A stretch of DNA of 33,601 nt from Bacteroidota bacterium. GTDB taxonomy: Bacteria; Bacteroidota; Bacteroidia; Bacteroidales; GCA-2748055. Positions within the stretch are counted from its first letter, which is position 1. Each line of letters opens with the position of its first letter. Below, in pieces: positions 16,424 through 25,111 of the stretch. The stretch is from assembly GCA_024244665.1 (NCBI GenBank), contig JAAEOI010000023.1:1-33601 (forward strand), written 5' to 3'. The notes below the pieces were generated by a model, which made no database searches, was not told where the DNA came from, and saw only the letters and a list, made by a program, of their open reading frames with translations. Made by a program: the position numbers and the translations under genes.

Positions 16424-18006
16424 TTGCTCGTTTTTGGTAACAGGGAGACAAAATCCCATTTAAAATCTCCGGGAATAAGTGATATAATAGAGACAGTATG
16501 CTCCTCATACCCTGTAAATTCTACCACAGCTACATCATATATTTGAAATGGTTTTTCTGCAGTTCCTCCCTGGGTAAGGTTGTAATTGCTTCCAATCTTA
16601 TTCCCGTCAAGGTAGACCTCCACGGTTGCATTTCGAGGAGTTCTGGACTCCGCTTTTATTCCCAGGGTATAGGTGCCTGGAAGAATTTTAGGGATCACGT
16701 AATCAATTGAAAAATCCCCGTTTATAAAGAGATAATCATTATCTGACACAGATGCAATTGCAGAGGAAGATTTAAAATAGCCTATCTCATCGGGTCCATC
16801 CCAGGAAATGAAATAAAACAAGTCTTTATCTGCGAATGGATAGGTTCCCGGTATATTTTTTCTTGAATTAATCTCAGGCTCTTCATAAAACTGTAAATAA
16901 ACAGGTGAGATCTTTGGAATGAAAAATTCCATTACTTGATTGATGGCGTGAACAGCCCCGGTCTTGGTGTTAATATTGCTATGGTTATACAGGGGCAGAA
17001 TATAATCTATATAACTGGTGTCTGTTGCGGTTGTGATCATTTGAAAAGTATCAACACCGGTGTTGAACTGGATGTCGTATCCGCTCTTTACAGAGATGGG
17101 TGCCTGGGCGTAGGTATTGTAGATCTTTGTTTTCATATTATCAAGAAAGTGGATCCCATCCAGGATATGGTAGGCCGCAAACTGGTAAAGTGCATTGTCC
17201 GGGTCATCCGGTTCCATTCCCGGGGTCCCGACCTTCTCAATAAGCTCCTGCAGGTTTTCAATACCTGCCCTGGCGTAAATACTGTCTGGCTCTGCAAGTA
17301 CGGTATAGGTATTTTTCACCCATAAACCGGTACCTGATTCTTTGAAAATGCCCATGGTATCTTTTAATCCTGTAGTTTCAAACAGGGAAGCGATGATCGA
17401 GAAGGAGGGATTATCAGCAAGCCAGTCATAGCTGCTGAAAGAAATGGGATCAAGCATATAGTCCACCACATGAATATATCCATTGCTTACTTCAATATTA
17501 CGCTCGGTTACGGCAGCCTGGTTGTTCACCCTGTAGATGGACGTGTCTTCGGTTACCTCAATGGCAATGGTCAGGTAATCGCCCGAAGCCGTGGAATCAG
17601 TAAATGCACCGTAGGGAAACTCGTTGCTTCGGATGGATCTGTTTACCAGGTGGTATTGAACCAGGGTCATGCAAAAACTCGGATCCTGTACCAGTGATTC
17701 CAGGTCCTGATAGTCGTCGCTCCTGGAGATATAATCGTCAACGGCCTCATTTGATGGAAGGAACAGGGTAAATCCCAGTCCCCAGGGATTGAAGGCATGC
17801 AGCGCATCAAATGAACCGGCAGATGTTGCGATCTCCATGAACTTTCCAAACTGATCCTGATTTGCTTCAATATATTCGGCAATGGAATAGAGCAGATCCT
17901 CCTCGTCAAAAAACCCTGTATCCGATAACTCCTGGGTACATGAGGAGAAGGTTATCAGGATCAGCGGGATCAACATCCACCATTTAATCTGTACTGAACT
18001 CTGCAT
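16420..18006 (-). CDS. FAS1 (fasciclin) domain lipoprotein with jelly-roll-like C-terminus
   Basis: About 528 residues from the ATG at 18006. The frame is open upstream to 18051, but the residues there (MMSWKGIEILNKIPI) precede an already complete lipoprotein signal MQSSVQIKWWMLIPLILITFSSC (Cys23). The start at 18006 overlaps the upstream SusD end by 23 bases. FAS1 domain one spans about 30-170 (GKFMEIATSAGSFDALHA, FTLFLPSNEAVDDYI, GYIHVVDYMLDPI). Domain two is about 175-380 (NPSFSIIASLFETTGLKDTM, NTYTVLAEPDSIY, GAVHAINQVMEFFIPKI). The final 140 residues are a beta-sandwich-like module (IPKILPGTYTLGIKAES, ATVEVYLDGNKIGS, VSIISLIPGDFKWDFVSLLP) that resembles the C-terminus of the next FAS1 protein. 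Stop TGA overlaps the next gene's ATG. Confidence 0.85.
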   Translation of the reverse strand: MQSSVQIKWWMLIPLILITFSSCTQELSDTGFFDEEDLLYSIAEYIEANQDQFGKFMEIATSAGSFDALHAFNPWGLGFTLFLPSNEAVDDYISRSDDYQDLESLVQDPSFCMTLVQYHLVNRSIRSNEFPYGAFTDSTASGDYLTIAIEVTEDTSIYRVNNQAAVTERNIEVSNGYIHVVDYMLDPISFSSYDWLADNPSFSIIASLFETTGLKDTMGIFKESGTGLWVKNTYTVLAEPDSIYARAGIENLQELIEKVGTPGMEPDDPDNALYQFAAYHILDGIHFLDNMKTKIYNTYAQAPISVKSGYDIQFNTGVDTFQMITTATDTSYIDYILPLYNHSNINTKTGAVHAINQVMEFFIPKISPVYLQFYEEPEINSRKNIPGTYPFADKDLFYFISWDGPDEIGYFKSSSAIASVSDNDYLFINGDFSIDYVIPKILPGTYTLGIKAESRTPRNATVEVYLDGNKIGSNYNLTQGGTAEKPFQIYDVAVVEFTGYEEHTVSIISLIPGDFKWDFVSLLPKTSK

Positions 18007-19453
18007 AATAGGGATTTTGTTCAAGATTTCTATTCCTTTCCAGCTCATCAAAATAGATCGGCAGGTACCAGCCCAAAGGATTTATAAGCTTTGAAGCGAG
18101 TACCAGTTTTTGTGTAGAAGGTACATTTTCAATGACGAGATTTATGAAATCTGTTTTTCGTTGATAATTATTCCTTCTCCCCATCCTCAGCATGTCGAAC
18201 CATCTTTTTCCTTCATAAGCGAGTTCGATCATGCGTTCCTCCATGATCAGGTCCTCAAAGGCTGAGGCATTGTAGCCCGTGGATACAATCCCTACCTGCC
18301 GCTTTTGCCTCAGATCATTCACCAGGGCGAGTGCTTCATCATACCTCCCGATCTGTGATAAGGCTTCTGCTTTCATAAGCACCAGGTCCGACATACGGTA
18401 AACGATCCAGTTACAACTGAATCTTTCTGAGCTGGGTCTGAGTGATCTGGAATCTCCCGCCGATCCACAGTACTTCCAGATCTTCTGGACCTCTTCGTTC
18501 AGGGAACCGGGTCCGCGTATAAACTCATAATCCTGTCCGGTTACCTCTCCTTTGCCGAGTAGTTCCAGTGCTTTTTCACTCCCCTTGTAATGATCCTGAT
18601 AATAGGTTGCATTATATGTTTTGTTAAGCTGGTCGAGTGCCTGGTCAAACTGAAATTCAAAGATGCCCTCCAGAGAGTTTCCGGGATAAAAAATTCCGTA
18701 CCAGAATGCGGGTGTTACAGGAACAAATCCTTCTTCTTCTACGGCCTTCACATAGGCAATACATTCCTCATATTCAAAGTTCCAAAGGCAGATATCAGCC
18801 AGTAATGCATTGATCGCCGCTTTGGTTGCCCTGCCTTTATTCTCTTCAGGTGTGGGATAACTTGCGGTAACAAAAAGCCTGGCATCCTGCAGGTCCGCTT
18901 TAATTTGTCCGAGAACAGTGACCTCCGTTGAAGCGGGCTGATAAAAATCAACTCCGTCCGATTCAGACGGTTCAAGTATCAATGGTACGTTCCGGAAGGA
19001 CCTGACCAGGTAAAAATAGGCCAGGCTCCTGAGGAATAGAGCTTCTGCTTCATAGCCTCGCATCTGGTATTCTGTGAAGGTGGGATCGATTTCCCGTACA
19101 AGGGGGGCATATTTCAGAACATAATTACAGAAATTAATAACGGCATAAAAGCCCGTCCAGTTGCAATACGTATTGTCGGGGTAGATATTACCGTTCATGA
19201 TATTCCTTACATGGAGGTCTGTCCGCACATCCTGGACAATCATATCTCCCCTTACCTCTCCCAGGATAAACAGCCGGTCATCAAGACTGGCAAATTTCTG
19301 GTAAGCACCCATCAGGGTCGCTTTAATGTCCTCCTTTGACTTCCAGTACTCATCACTGACAAGTCCGTCCGGCGGGATCAGCTCCAGGAAATTTTCACAG
19401 GAACTGAAGGCCAGTATCAGTGAGAGTAATATTATTTGTTTAGTTCTTTTCAT
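17984..19453 (-). CDS. SusD/RagB-family outer-membrane lipoprotein (first pair)
   Basis: A 489-residue SusD homologue. The frame is open to a TTG at 19459, but the ATG at 19453 gives the expected lipoprotein signal MKRTKQIILLSLILAFSSC (Cys19). The SusD N-terminal pattern (ENFLELIPPDGLVSDEYWKSKEDIKATLMGAYQKF), RSLAYFYLVRSFRNVPLILEPSESDGVDFYQPASTEVTVLGQIKADLQDA, and the C-terminal DLVLMKAEALSQIGRYDEALALVNDLRQKR and LIMEERMIELAYEGKRWFDMLRMGRR are all family hallmarks. The gene follows its SusC by 22 bases and runs 23 bases into the next FAS1 lipoprotein gene. It should form the lid on the first SusC channel. Confidence 0.95.
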   Translation of the reverse strand: MKRTKQIILLSLILAFSSCENFLELIPPDGLVSDEYWKSKEDIKATLMGAYQKFASLDDRLFILGEVRGDMIVQDVRTDLHVRNIMNGNIYPDNTYCNWTGFYAVINFCNYVLKYAPLVREIDPTFTEYQMRGYEAEALFLRSLAYFYLVRSFRNVPLILEPSESDGVDFYQPASTEVTVLGQIKADLQDARLFVTASYPTPEENKGRATKAAINALLADICLWNFEYEECIAYVKAVEEEGFVPVTPAFWYGIFYPGNSLEGIFEFQFDQALDQLNKTYNATYYQDHYKGSEKALELLGKGEVTGQDYEFIRGPGSLNEEVQKIWKYCGSAGDSRSLRPSSERFSCNWIVYRMSDLVLMKAEALSQIGRYDEALALVNDLRQKRQVGIVSTGYNASAFEDLIMEERMIELAYEGKRWFDMLRMGRRNNYQRKTDFINLVIENVPSTQKLVLASKLINPLGWYLPIYFDELERNRNLEQNPYYAEFSTD

Positions 19454-19475
19454 TTTCAATATTCAATACCGTCTT

Positions 19476-22400
19476 TTAAAATCCTATTGCCAGGCTGAGC
19501 ATGATTGATTTTGGCGGGGGAGTCCTGGCCCTGTCTGCACCGATCCAGAAAGGATCGTCCGATATCTGGGCGATTTCAGGATCCTGGCCGCTGTAATTTG
19601 TAAGGGTGAATAGTTTTCGCATGGTTACCGCCATGTCGAGTGAATGTATCCTCATGCGCCGGCAGAGATCTTTCTTGAGGGCATATCTCAGGGTAAGATG
19701 GTTCAAGCGCAGAAAATCCCCGTTCTCTACATAACGGTCTGAGCCCAGATTGTTTGCAGGATGCTGCATATATGCCCGTGGCAGCATTCCGGGCTCATTC
19801 TGTCCCTGGTAGGTCCACCTGTGCATTACTGCTGTGCTCTGGTTGTTCCGGTCGCGCATCCCTTCTGTCTCAATGGCGATCATATTAACGATCTGATATC
19901 CCGTTCGGTACAGGAACTGGGCAGAAAGGAAGAACTGTTTCCAGGTAAGGGATGTCCCGAATCCACCCATCAGTTTTGGATTCGAATCTCCCAGGTAAAC
20001 AACATCGTTCAGGTCGATCTTGCCGTCATGGTTGATATCCTCATACCGGGCATCGCCACCGACGAACTCATAGGTGCCCTTGTATGAAAGCGGAACCGGA
20101 TTTCCATAAATATCCAGAAGCACATCACCATCCTTGTTCAGAGCCACCACATCTTCGTCTGAGGGCCATACACCCTGGTATCTGAATCCGTAAAATGAAC
20201 CAATGGGTTGTCCGAGGTTTGCCTTTACGGGATACCTGCCGGGAATAATACTCGTATTAATCTCATTATTGAAATTCTCCGGGAAGGCGACGAATGAGTT
20301 GAAATTCTGGGCAATGTTGAAATTGAAATTCAGGTTTATACTGTTCTGTTTGATTGCATTAATCGTGGTGAAGAATTCCCAACCCTGGTTCTGTACAATC
20401 CCGCCGTTATACCATTTGATGTTGTCAAACCCGGCTGAATTCGGGATCTTATAGTTCCTCCATAAAATATCTTCGGTTACTTTATTATACAGTTCACCCG
20501 TAAGAGTAATCCGTTCTCTCAACAGTCCAATATCAATACCCAGGTTCCAGGAACTGACCGTTTCCCATTTCAGATTATCAAGCTTCACCTGTAACGGTAC
20601 TATGATGGGATTATTAATGTATTGATTCGGACTTGGGGCATCATAGATGGCATGACGGTCATAGGGATTAGCGGGCTGTGCACCTGTCTGTCCCCAGGCT
20701 GCCCTGATCATGCCATCACTCAACCAGTTAATATTATCCATCCATTCTTCGCTGGAGAACCGCCAGCCCAGCGAGAAACTGGGGAAGAGTCCCCAGCGCT
20801 GGTCCACACCGAATTTTGAGCTTCCGTCAGCCCTGGCATTTACAGAGACGATGTACCGGTCCTTGAGTTTATAATTGAGGCTGCCCAGGAAGCCTATACC
20901 CCTGGATTCGTATTTGGTTGAGAGCAGCCATAAAATGGGTGCATGGAGCGCAGCATCTCGTAATGAAACGCTGGGGCCAAGTCCGATCCCTTCCGATACC
21001 CAGCTCCCTCCCCCGATTTCAAATTCTGCGGTAAGAACGCCCGACAGTGAATGAGCCGTATTCCTGAACCTTGGCAGGAAATAGAGCTGGGAGCGTGAAG
21101 TAATGTTGTTGGCGGTCGAGTTGCCCTCAACGGCCCTGTTATTCAGATTATTTATCCAGTCGACCCCGATCGCATTGTAGGGCAGAAACTGCTTCGCTTT
21201 TGCCCCGGTGTACTGGTAGGAGATCATTTGCTGGAACTGAAGCCATGAAAACATTTTATAGTTCAGAATGAAGCTGTTATTTACAACATTCTCCTCCCTG
21301 TCATTGACACTGAGGTTTCCTACGGCAACGGGATTATAGTATGTGATGCCATTTCCCTGATAACTTCGTATGGGGGTGAAATATTCACCCGTCAGTTCAC
21401 CATAACTGTCATATTCCCAGATACTCATATTGGGTGCCTTGATATAAGCCATGGACCGGATGTTGCGGCCGCTGACCACGAAGTTATCTTCCTTGAAGCT
21501 GTTTGAATAATTAAAATTGACCGAGAATTTTATCTTGGTGGATACGTTGTAGTCCAGGTTGATTCTCGTGGTTATCCTTTTCAGGGAAGTATTTATGGTT
21601 GTTCCCTTATTATCGAGGAAGTTCACCGAGGCAAAATAACGGGTTTTTTCACCACCGCCGGATAGTTTAAAATAATGGTCATTGATAAAGCCGTCCCTGC
21701 TTATGGCATCCACCCAGTCCGTATTGGCGCTGTAATTGTAAAAATCCTTGTAAGTCCTGTCATATGCAAGTTCCCGGGGCAGGGTAAATAAACCATCCTC
21801 ATTATGCAACTCTTCCAATTGCATGGTAATGTATTCATTACCGTCCAGCATGGGGATGGGAGAAGGTTGCCGGGTCAGGGTAAACTTGGCCTGGTATTCG
21901 AATCTTGTCTTTCCCTGGCGCCCCCTGTGCGTTTGTATCAGCAGGACCCCGTTTGCACCTCTTGAACCCCATATGGCAGTACTGGAAGCATCTTTCAGAA
22001 CCTCTATTGATTTGATATCCTGGGGTGCTATGTTGACCAGGTCACCGATGTCCTCCTGGTCGGCGGAAGCAAAATCAAAGGACTGGTCGATGCGGACAAC
22101 CTGGGGGACATTATCCACGACGATGAGCGGTCTGCCACCGGAGAGGGAGGAGAGTCCCCTGATTACAATGGCCGAACCGGATCCGGGGTTCCCGGAAGCA
22201 GCCATGATATCCACACCGGAAATCTGTCCCTGCAGAGCTTCCTCTGCGGAAATGGCTCCCAGGTGTTTGGAATCGACCATATCTACTTTAACCCTTGATC
22301 CGGTCACATCACGTTCCGCTACTCCGGACAGAGGATCGCGGCTTGAGGTGGCGACAACCATGACTTCATCCATCTGAATGGATTCCGAAACAAGTTCAAG

Positions 22401-22697
22401 CAGAATGGTCTCCCGGCCATCGATCCTGAATTCGAGGGTTTTGTAACCAATGAAACTTACCCGGAATACATTAAGGCTATTTTTTGCATTCAGCACAAAG
22501 TTCCCGTTAGGGTCCGAAATGGTACCCCCGATGATCCGGTTATCCTTGTCATATTCGGTTACGGTGGCTCCGATGATCCTCTCCTTCGTTTCACTATCCG
22601 AAATGGTACCCCGGATAACCTTGCTTTGCTGAGCTATAACATTATTGACCTGTAAGAACAGGCTCAGCAAAATGAATATGGTCAGTATTTGTTTCAT
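19476..22697 (-). CDS. SusC/RagA-family TonB-dependent transporter (first pair)
   Basis: A 1073-residue outer-membrane transporter with a signal peptide (1-22, ending NNVIA). A carboxypeptidase-regulatory-like domain lies at about 27-107 (IRGTISDSETKERIIGATVTEYD, DPNGNFVLNA, VSFIGYKTLEFRI). A canonical TonB-box region follows (MDEVMVVATSS), then the plug (EALQGQISGVDIMAASGNPGSGSAIVIRGLSSLSGGRPLIVVDNVPQ, DIKSIEVLKDASSTAIWGSRGANGVLLIQT) and the barrel, ending IMLSLAIGF with a terminal Phe. It should import an oligosaccharide at the expense of proton motive force via TonB. The ATG at 22697 overlaps the TGA of the upstream multi-FAS1 lipoprotein gene as ATGA, which implies coupled translation. 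Compared with the second SusC it is the more canonical copy. Confidence 0.96.
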   Translation of the reverse strand: MKQILTIFILLSLFLQVNNVIAQQSKVIRGTISDSETKERIIGATVTEYDKDNRIIGGTISDPNGNFVLNAKNSLNVFRVSFIGYKTLEFRIDGRETILLELVSESIQMDEVMVVATSSRDPLSGVAERDVTGSRVKVDMVDSKHLGAISAEEALQGQISGVDIMAASGNPGSGSAIVIRGLSSLSGGRPLIVVDNVPQVVRIDQSFDFASADQEDIGDLVNIAPQDIKSIEVLKDASSTAIWGSRGANGVLLIQTHRGRQGKTRFEYQAKFTLTRQPSPIPMLDGNEYITMQLEELHNEDGLFTLPRELAYDRTYKDFYNYSANTDWVDAISRDGFINDHYFKLSGGGEKTRYFASVNFLDNKGTTINTSLKRITTRINLDYNVSTKIKFSVNFNYSNSFKEDNFVVSGRNIRSMAYIKAPNMSIWEYDSYGELTGEYFTPIRSYQGNGITYYNPVAVGNLSVNDREENVVNNSFILNYKMFSWLQFQQMISYQYTGAKAKQFLPYNAIGVDWINNLNNRAVEGNSTANNITSRSQLYFLPRFRNTAHSLSGVLTAEFEIGGGSWVSEGIGLGPSVSLRDAALHAPILWLLSTKYESRGIGFLGSLNYKLKDRYIVSVNARADGSSKFGVDQRWGLFPSFSLGWRFSSEEWMDNINWLSDGMIRAAWGQTGAQPANPYDRHAIYDAPSPNQYINNPIIVPLQVKLDNLKWETVSSWNLGIDIGLLRERITLTGELYNKVTEDILWRNYKIPNSAGFDNIKWYNGGIVQNQGWEFFTTINAIKQNSINLNFNFNIAQNFNSFVAFPENFNNEINTSIIPGRYPVKANLGQPIGSFYGFRYQGVWPSDEDVVALNKDGDVLLDIYGNPVPLSYKGTYEFVGGDARYEDINHDGKIDLNDVVYLGDSNPKLMGGFGTSLTWKQFFLSAQFLYRTGYQIVNMIAIETEGMRDRNNQSTAVMHRWTYQGQNEPGMLPRAYMQHPANNLGSDRYVENGDFLRLNHLTLRYALKKDLCRRMRIHSLDMAVTMRKLFTLTNYSGQDPEIAQISDDPFWIGADRARTPPPKSIMLSLAIGF

Positions 22698-25021
22698 CTG
22701 GATTCCAGCGCTTTATGCAATACAGTGTCAATGGAATGGACCACTCCGGTTATAGAATAATCGTGTGGTCCGGGACTATTTACAGGTGTGTAGGCGATCA
22801 TAATATTGGTACTGTCCGGTTTTTCCTCAATATGGTAATACAGCTTATTATCCGAGTCCAGTATCCGGATAAAGTCGATTCCGGTTTCCAGCTTAAGCTT
22901 TGAAAAACGGTCTCCGAAATCACCTGCATCTTCATTGACCCGGAGGGTTTCATAGTTTCCACCCGGTACGGATCCATCCGTCCAGATTCGTTCTCCCTTT
23001 ATGAAATGGCTTTTGATGAACTGTTGAAGATCGGGTATGGACAGGGTATCGGCTCCCGAGTTAGCCAGCGCCTCATCTGTGGGAATAAAGATCGTGTAAT
23101 ACTCTCCCTCGGTCAGGAAGTTAAACCTGAAATACTTGGGATCACTCAATCCGGCATCGTCGATAAGCTTTTTAAATCCGGAAAAGTCTGATATTACAGA
23201 CCAGATGGATCTGGTGGGTGTTCTGAACCATCCGTCGAATTTAAAGGCTGTTCCATTGTCCGTGGATTCTTCAAACAGAACCGGTTCCAGGTGGATAGGG
23301 AAATTTGATGAATTATAACCCCATGTATTTTCTAATCCACCGGTAACTGTCTGATTTTCATTATCAAATACCAGGAAATTTCCTGAAAGGTTCTCGATAA
23401 ATTCACGCCTGGCCAGCCGGGCAGGCTGCTTTAAAGCTACCTGGTTTAATATTCTTTTAGTTAGCTCGTTTGTACCGACACCACGTACAATTTCATCGTC
23501 CCGCACGAAAACAGTGAAATTATAGCGGTTCTGGTCCTTGTCGATCCAGTTCAATATCAGCGACGAATCAAGGGCCATACTCTCGTCGGACGGTACAAAG
23601 AAAGCAAAATCCTTTTCTGCCTTTTTAAGGTATCCGATAGTTTTTGAAGCTTCCATTGCATAGAGCATGGTTGAATACCCCGGTCGGAGGTAAACGGGAC
23701 CCGTAATGCTTGTAAAGGCCCTTGGGACTATGGAAGCATCAAGCAGAAGTATGGAAGCGTTACTGCCATAATATCTCTCCCTGATCGCTGATTCATCCAG
23801 GGTCATTTTATCGTTCGATCCATTAAGGAATCCATCCTGGATATTGGTCCGGTAAATTGGATTTGTCGACATATGCGCATTCACAATGATCCGGCGGACC
23901 TCATTCGGAACAACCGACCATTCCGGCCAGTGCGGATATCCACTATTCGCCGTCACCACATCATTTATAAGCTGTTTCAATGCCTGGTTTGTCGGAACCA
24001 GCAAACCGTTCTGATATCGTACCGTATAATCGGGATTGCTTGTGCTTGGACCGGTAAGCTCCTCATGTATATTGAAAGTCAGCTGGGGGTAGTTCAGGTT
24101 GAACAATGAGTCGTATGATCCGCCCGCCAGAGCCTCCGGCTGTTCAATTGTCGCATTTTCATTATAACTGAATCTGGGACCTAATTCATAGATCAATTCG
24201 AGGAAGTCTGAGGTAGATGCCCCTGAATGATCAAGTTTCATGTACTCTTCAGCGTTAAGGGGAGGTTTGATCACCTGGTCGACAACATAGACGAATCCAT
24301 TTTCTGCCGGGATCTCATCCTGGATGGTTTTAGCATTGGAAATAAAAATGGCGTTGCCGTCAAAAGAACGGTTGAAATAAAAATCATAATCACCGGTATT
24401 CAGATCATTGATTTCGAAATATTCAGTGAAGAAGAGGGGCATGTATTTTCTGGAGGAACTGTAAACAGTCAGGTAATCAGTGCTCCGGGTAGAATCGACA
24501 ATGGTGATAATATTTCCATCCTGTTCCTTGATCCAGTACTTCCGGTCAGGATTCTGGAAAATGGTCTGACGTTTGTATCCCCTTGGCTTGTCATTCCCTG
24601 GGTCATCCCTGTCGATCCATCCGAAAATATCAAGGGATTGCAGCTGCTTTCGGCTCCACCGGTTCTGAATAATATGATAATGGACCATGGCCTCTGCCTC
24701 CCTGTAAGGCATCTTTGTAATATCGTCCCCGTATTCCGGGTGTTCATTTAACCAGGATTCAAAGGCCTGGTTATCCGGTGCAAATACCGTAAAACTTCCC
24801 GTCAGATCCAATACCGTATCGTATCCGGTATATTCAAGCAATGAAGCAAATACGGACAGGCTCTCATTTTCTTTGATAAGAGTGTACAGTTTCCCTGCCA
24901 GCCATTCCGGATTCTGGTATTTTTCCTGGTCTTCCAGCTTCGTGCAATTACAGAGCAGGAATGAGAGGAGAAAAAAAACGAATGTAATTCTAATTGCTAT
25001 TACCGTGTTGAATGATCTCAT
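22694..25021 (-). CDS. Large multi-FAS1 (fasciclin) domain lipoprotein
   Basis: A 775-residue lipoprotein (signal MRSFNTVIAIRITFVFFLLSFLLCNC, Cys26). It appears to hold about four FAS1-like domains. One spans about 42-255 (LAGKLYTLIKENESLSVFASLLEYTGYDTVLDLTGSFTVFAPDNQAFESWL to GFVYVVDQVIKPP). A second starts at about 270 (STSDFLELIYELGPRFSYNEN, LLVPTNQALKQLINDV, ASIVPRAF). A third starts at about 455 (TIGYLKKAEKDFAFFVPSDESMALDSSLI). The fourth starts at about 605 (IWSVISDFSGFKKLIDDAGL, YTIFIPTDEALANSG, ITGVVHSIDTVLH). Unlike the other two FAS1 proteins it has no separate C-terminal sandwich. It is first in the tightly packed block and its stop overlaps the SusC start. FAS1 modules are adhesive; a glycan-binding or scaffold role beside SusCD is inference. 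Confidence 0.88.
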   Translation of the reverse strand: MRSFNTVIAIRITFVFFLLSFLLCNCTKLEDQEKYQNPEWLAGKLYTLIKENESLSVFASLLEYTGYDTVLDLTGSFTVFAPDNQAFESWLNEHPEYGDDITKMPYREAEAMVHYHIIQNRWSRKQLQSLDIFGWIDRDDPGNDKPRGYKRQTIFQNPDRKYWIKEQDGNIITIVDSTRSTDYLTVYSSSRKYMPLFFTEYFEINDLNTGDYDFYFNRSFDGNAIFISNAKTIQDEIPAENGFVYVVDQVIKPPLNAEEYMKLDHSGASTSDFLELIYELGPRFSYNENATIEQPEALAGGSYDSLFNLNYPQLTFNIHEELTGPSTSNPDYTVRYQNGLLVPTNQALKQLINDVVTANSGYPHWPEWSVVPNEVRRIIVNAHMSTNPIYRTNIQDGFLNGSNDKMTLDESAIRERYYGSNASILLLDASIVPRAFTSITGPVYLRPGYSTMLYAMEASKTIGYLKKAEKDFAFFVPSDESMALDSSLILNWIDKDQNRYNFTVFVRDDEIVRGVGTNELTKRILNQVALKQPARLARREFIENLSGNFLVFDNENQTVTGGLENTWGYNSSNFPIHLEPVLFEESTDNGTAFKFDGWFRTPTRSIWSVISDFSGFKKLIDDAGLSDPKYFRFNFLTEGEYYTIFIPTDEALANSGADTLSIPDLQQFIKSHFIKGERIWTDGSVPGGNYETLRVNEDAGDFGDRFSKLKLETGIDFIRILDSDNKLYYHIEEKPDSTNIMIAYTPVNSPGPHDYSITGVVHSIDTVLHKALESR

Positions 25022-25050
25022 TGAAGCAACAATTGTGATTGCCGAATGGT

Positions 25051-25083
25051 TTTAAAATCAGGGCGGCCCATGCCGCCCTGATT
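25051..25083 (-). terminator. Intrinsic terminator inside the PUL gene series
   Basis: A perfect 12-bp stem pairs 25056-25067 (AATCAGGGCGGC) with 25072-25083 (GCCGCCCTGATT), with a four-base loop. Read on the minus strand, the stem is followed by TTTT at the gene-distal side (25057-25054 and beyond), as in a rho-independent terminator. It lies downstream of the lamin-tail protein and only about 30 bases upstream of the multi-FAS1 start codon. The symmetric stem has A and T on both flanks, so weak activity on the other strand cannot be excluded. Confidence 0.85.
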
Positions 25084-25111
25084 GTAACTAATCTTCACTA
25101 AACTTACTACA

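Noticed and set aside
18007..18051. Longer N-terminus for the FAS1 lipoprotein starting at 18051
   Set aside because: The added residues precede a complete lipoprotein signal and would bury it; the ATG at 18006 is better.
19454..19459. TTG start at 19459 for the first SusD
   Set aside because: An ATG two codons later gives a normal lipoprotein signal and is the more likely start.
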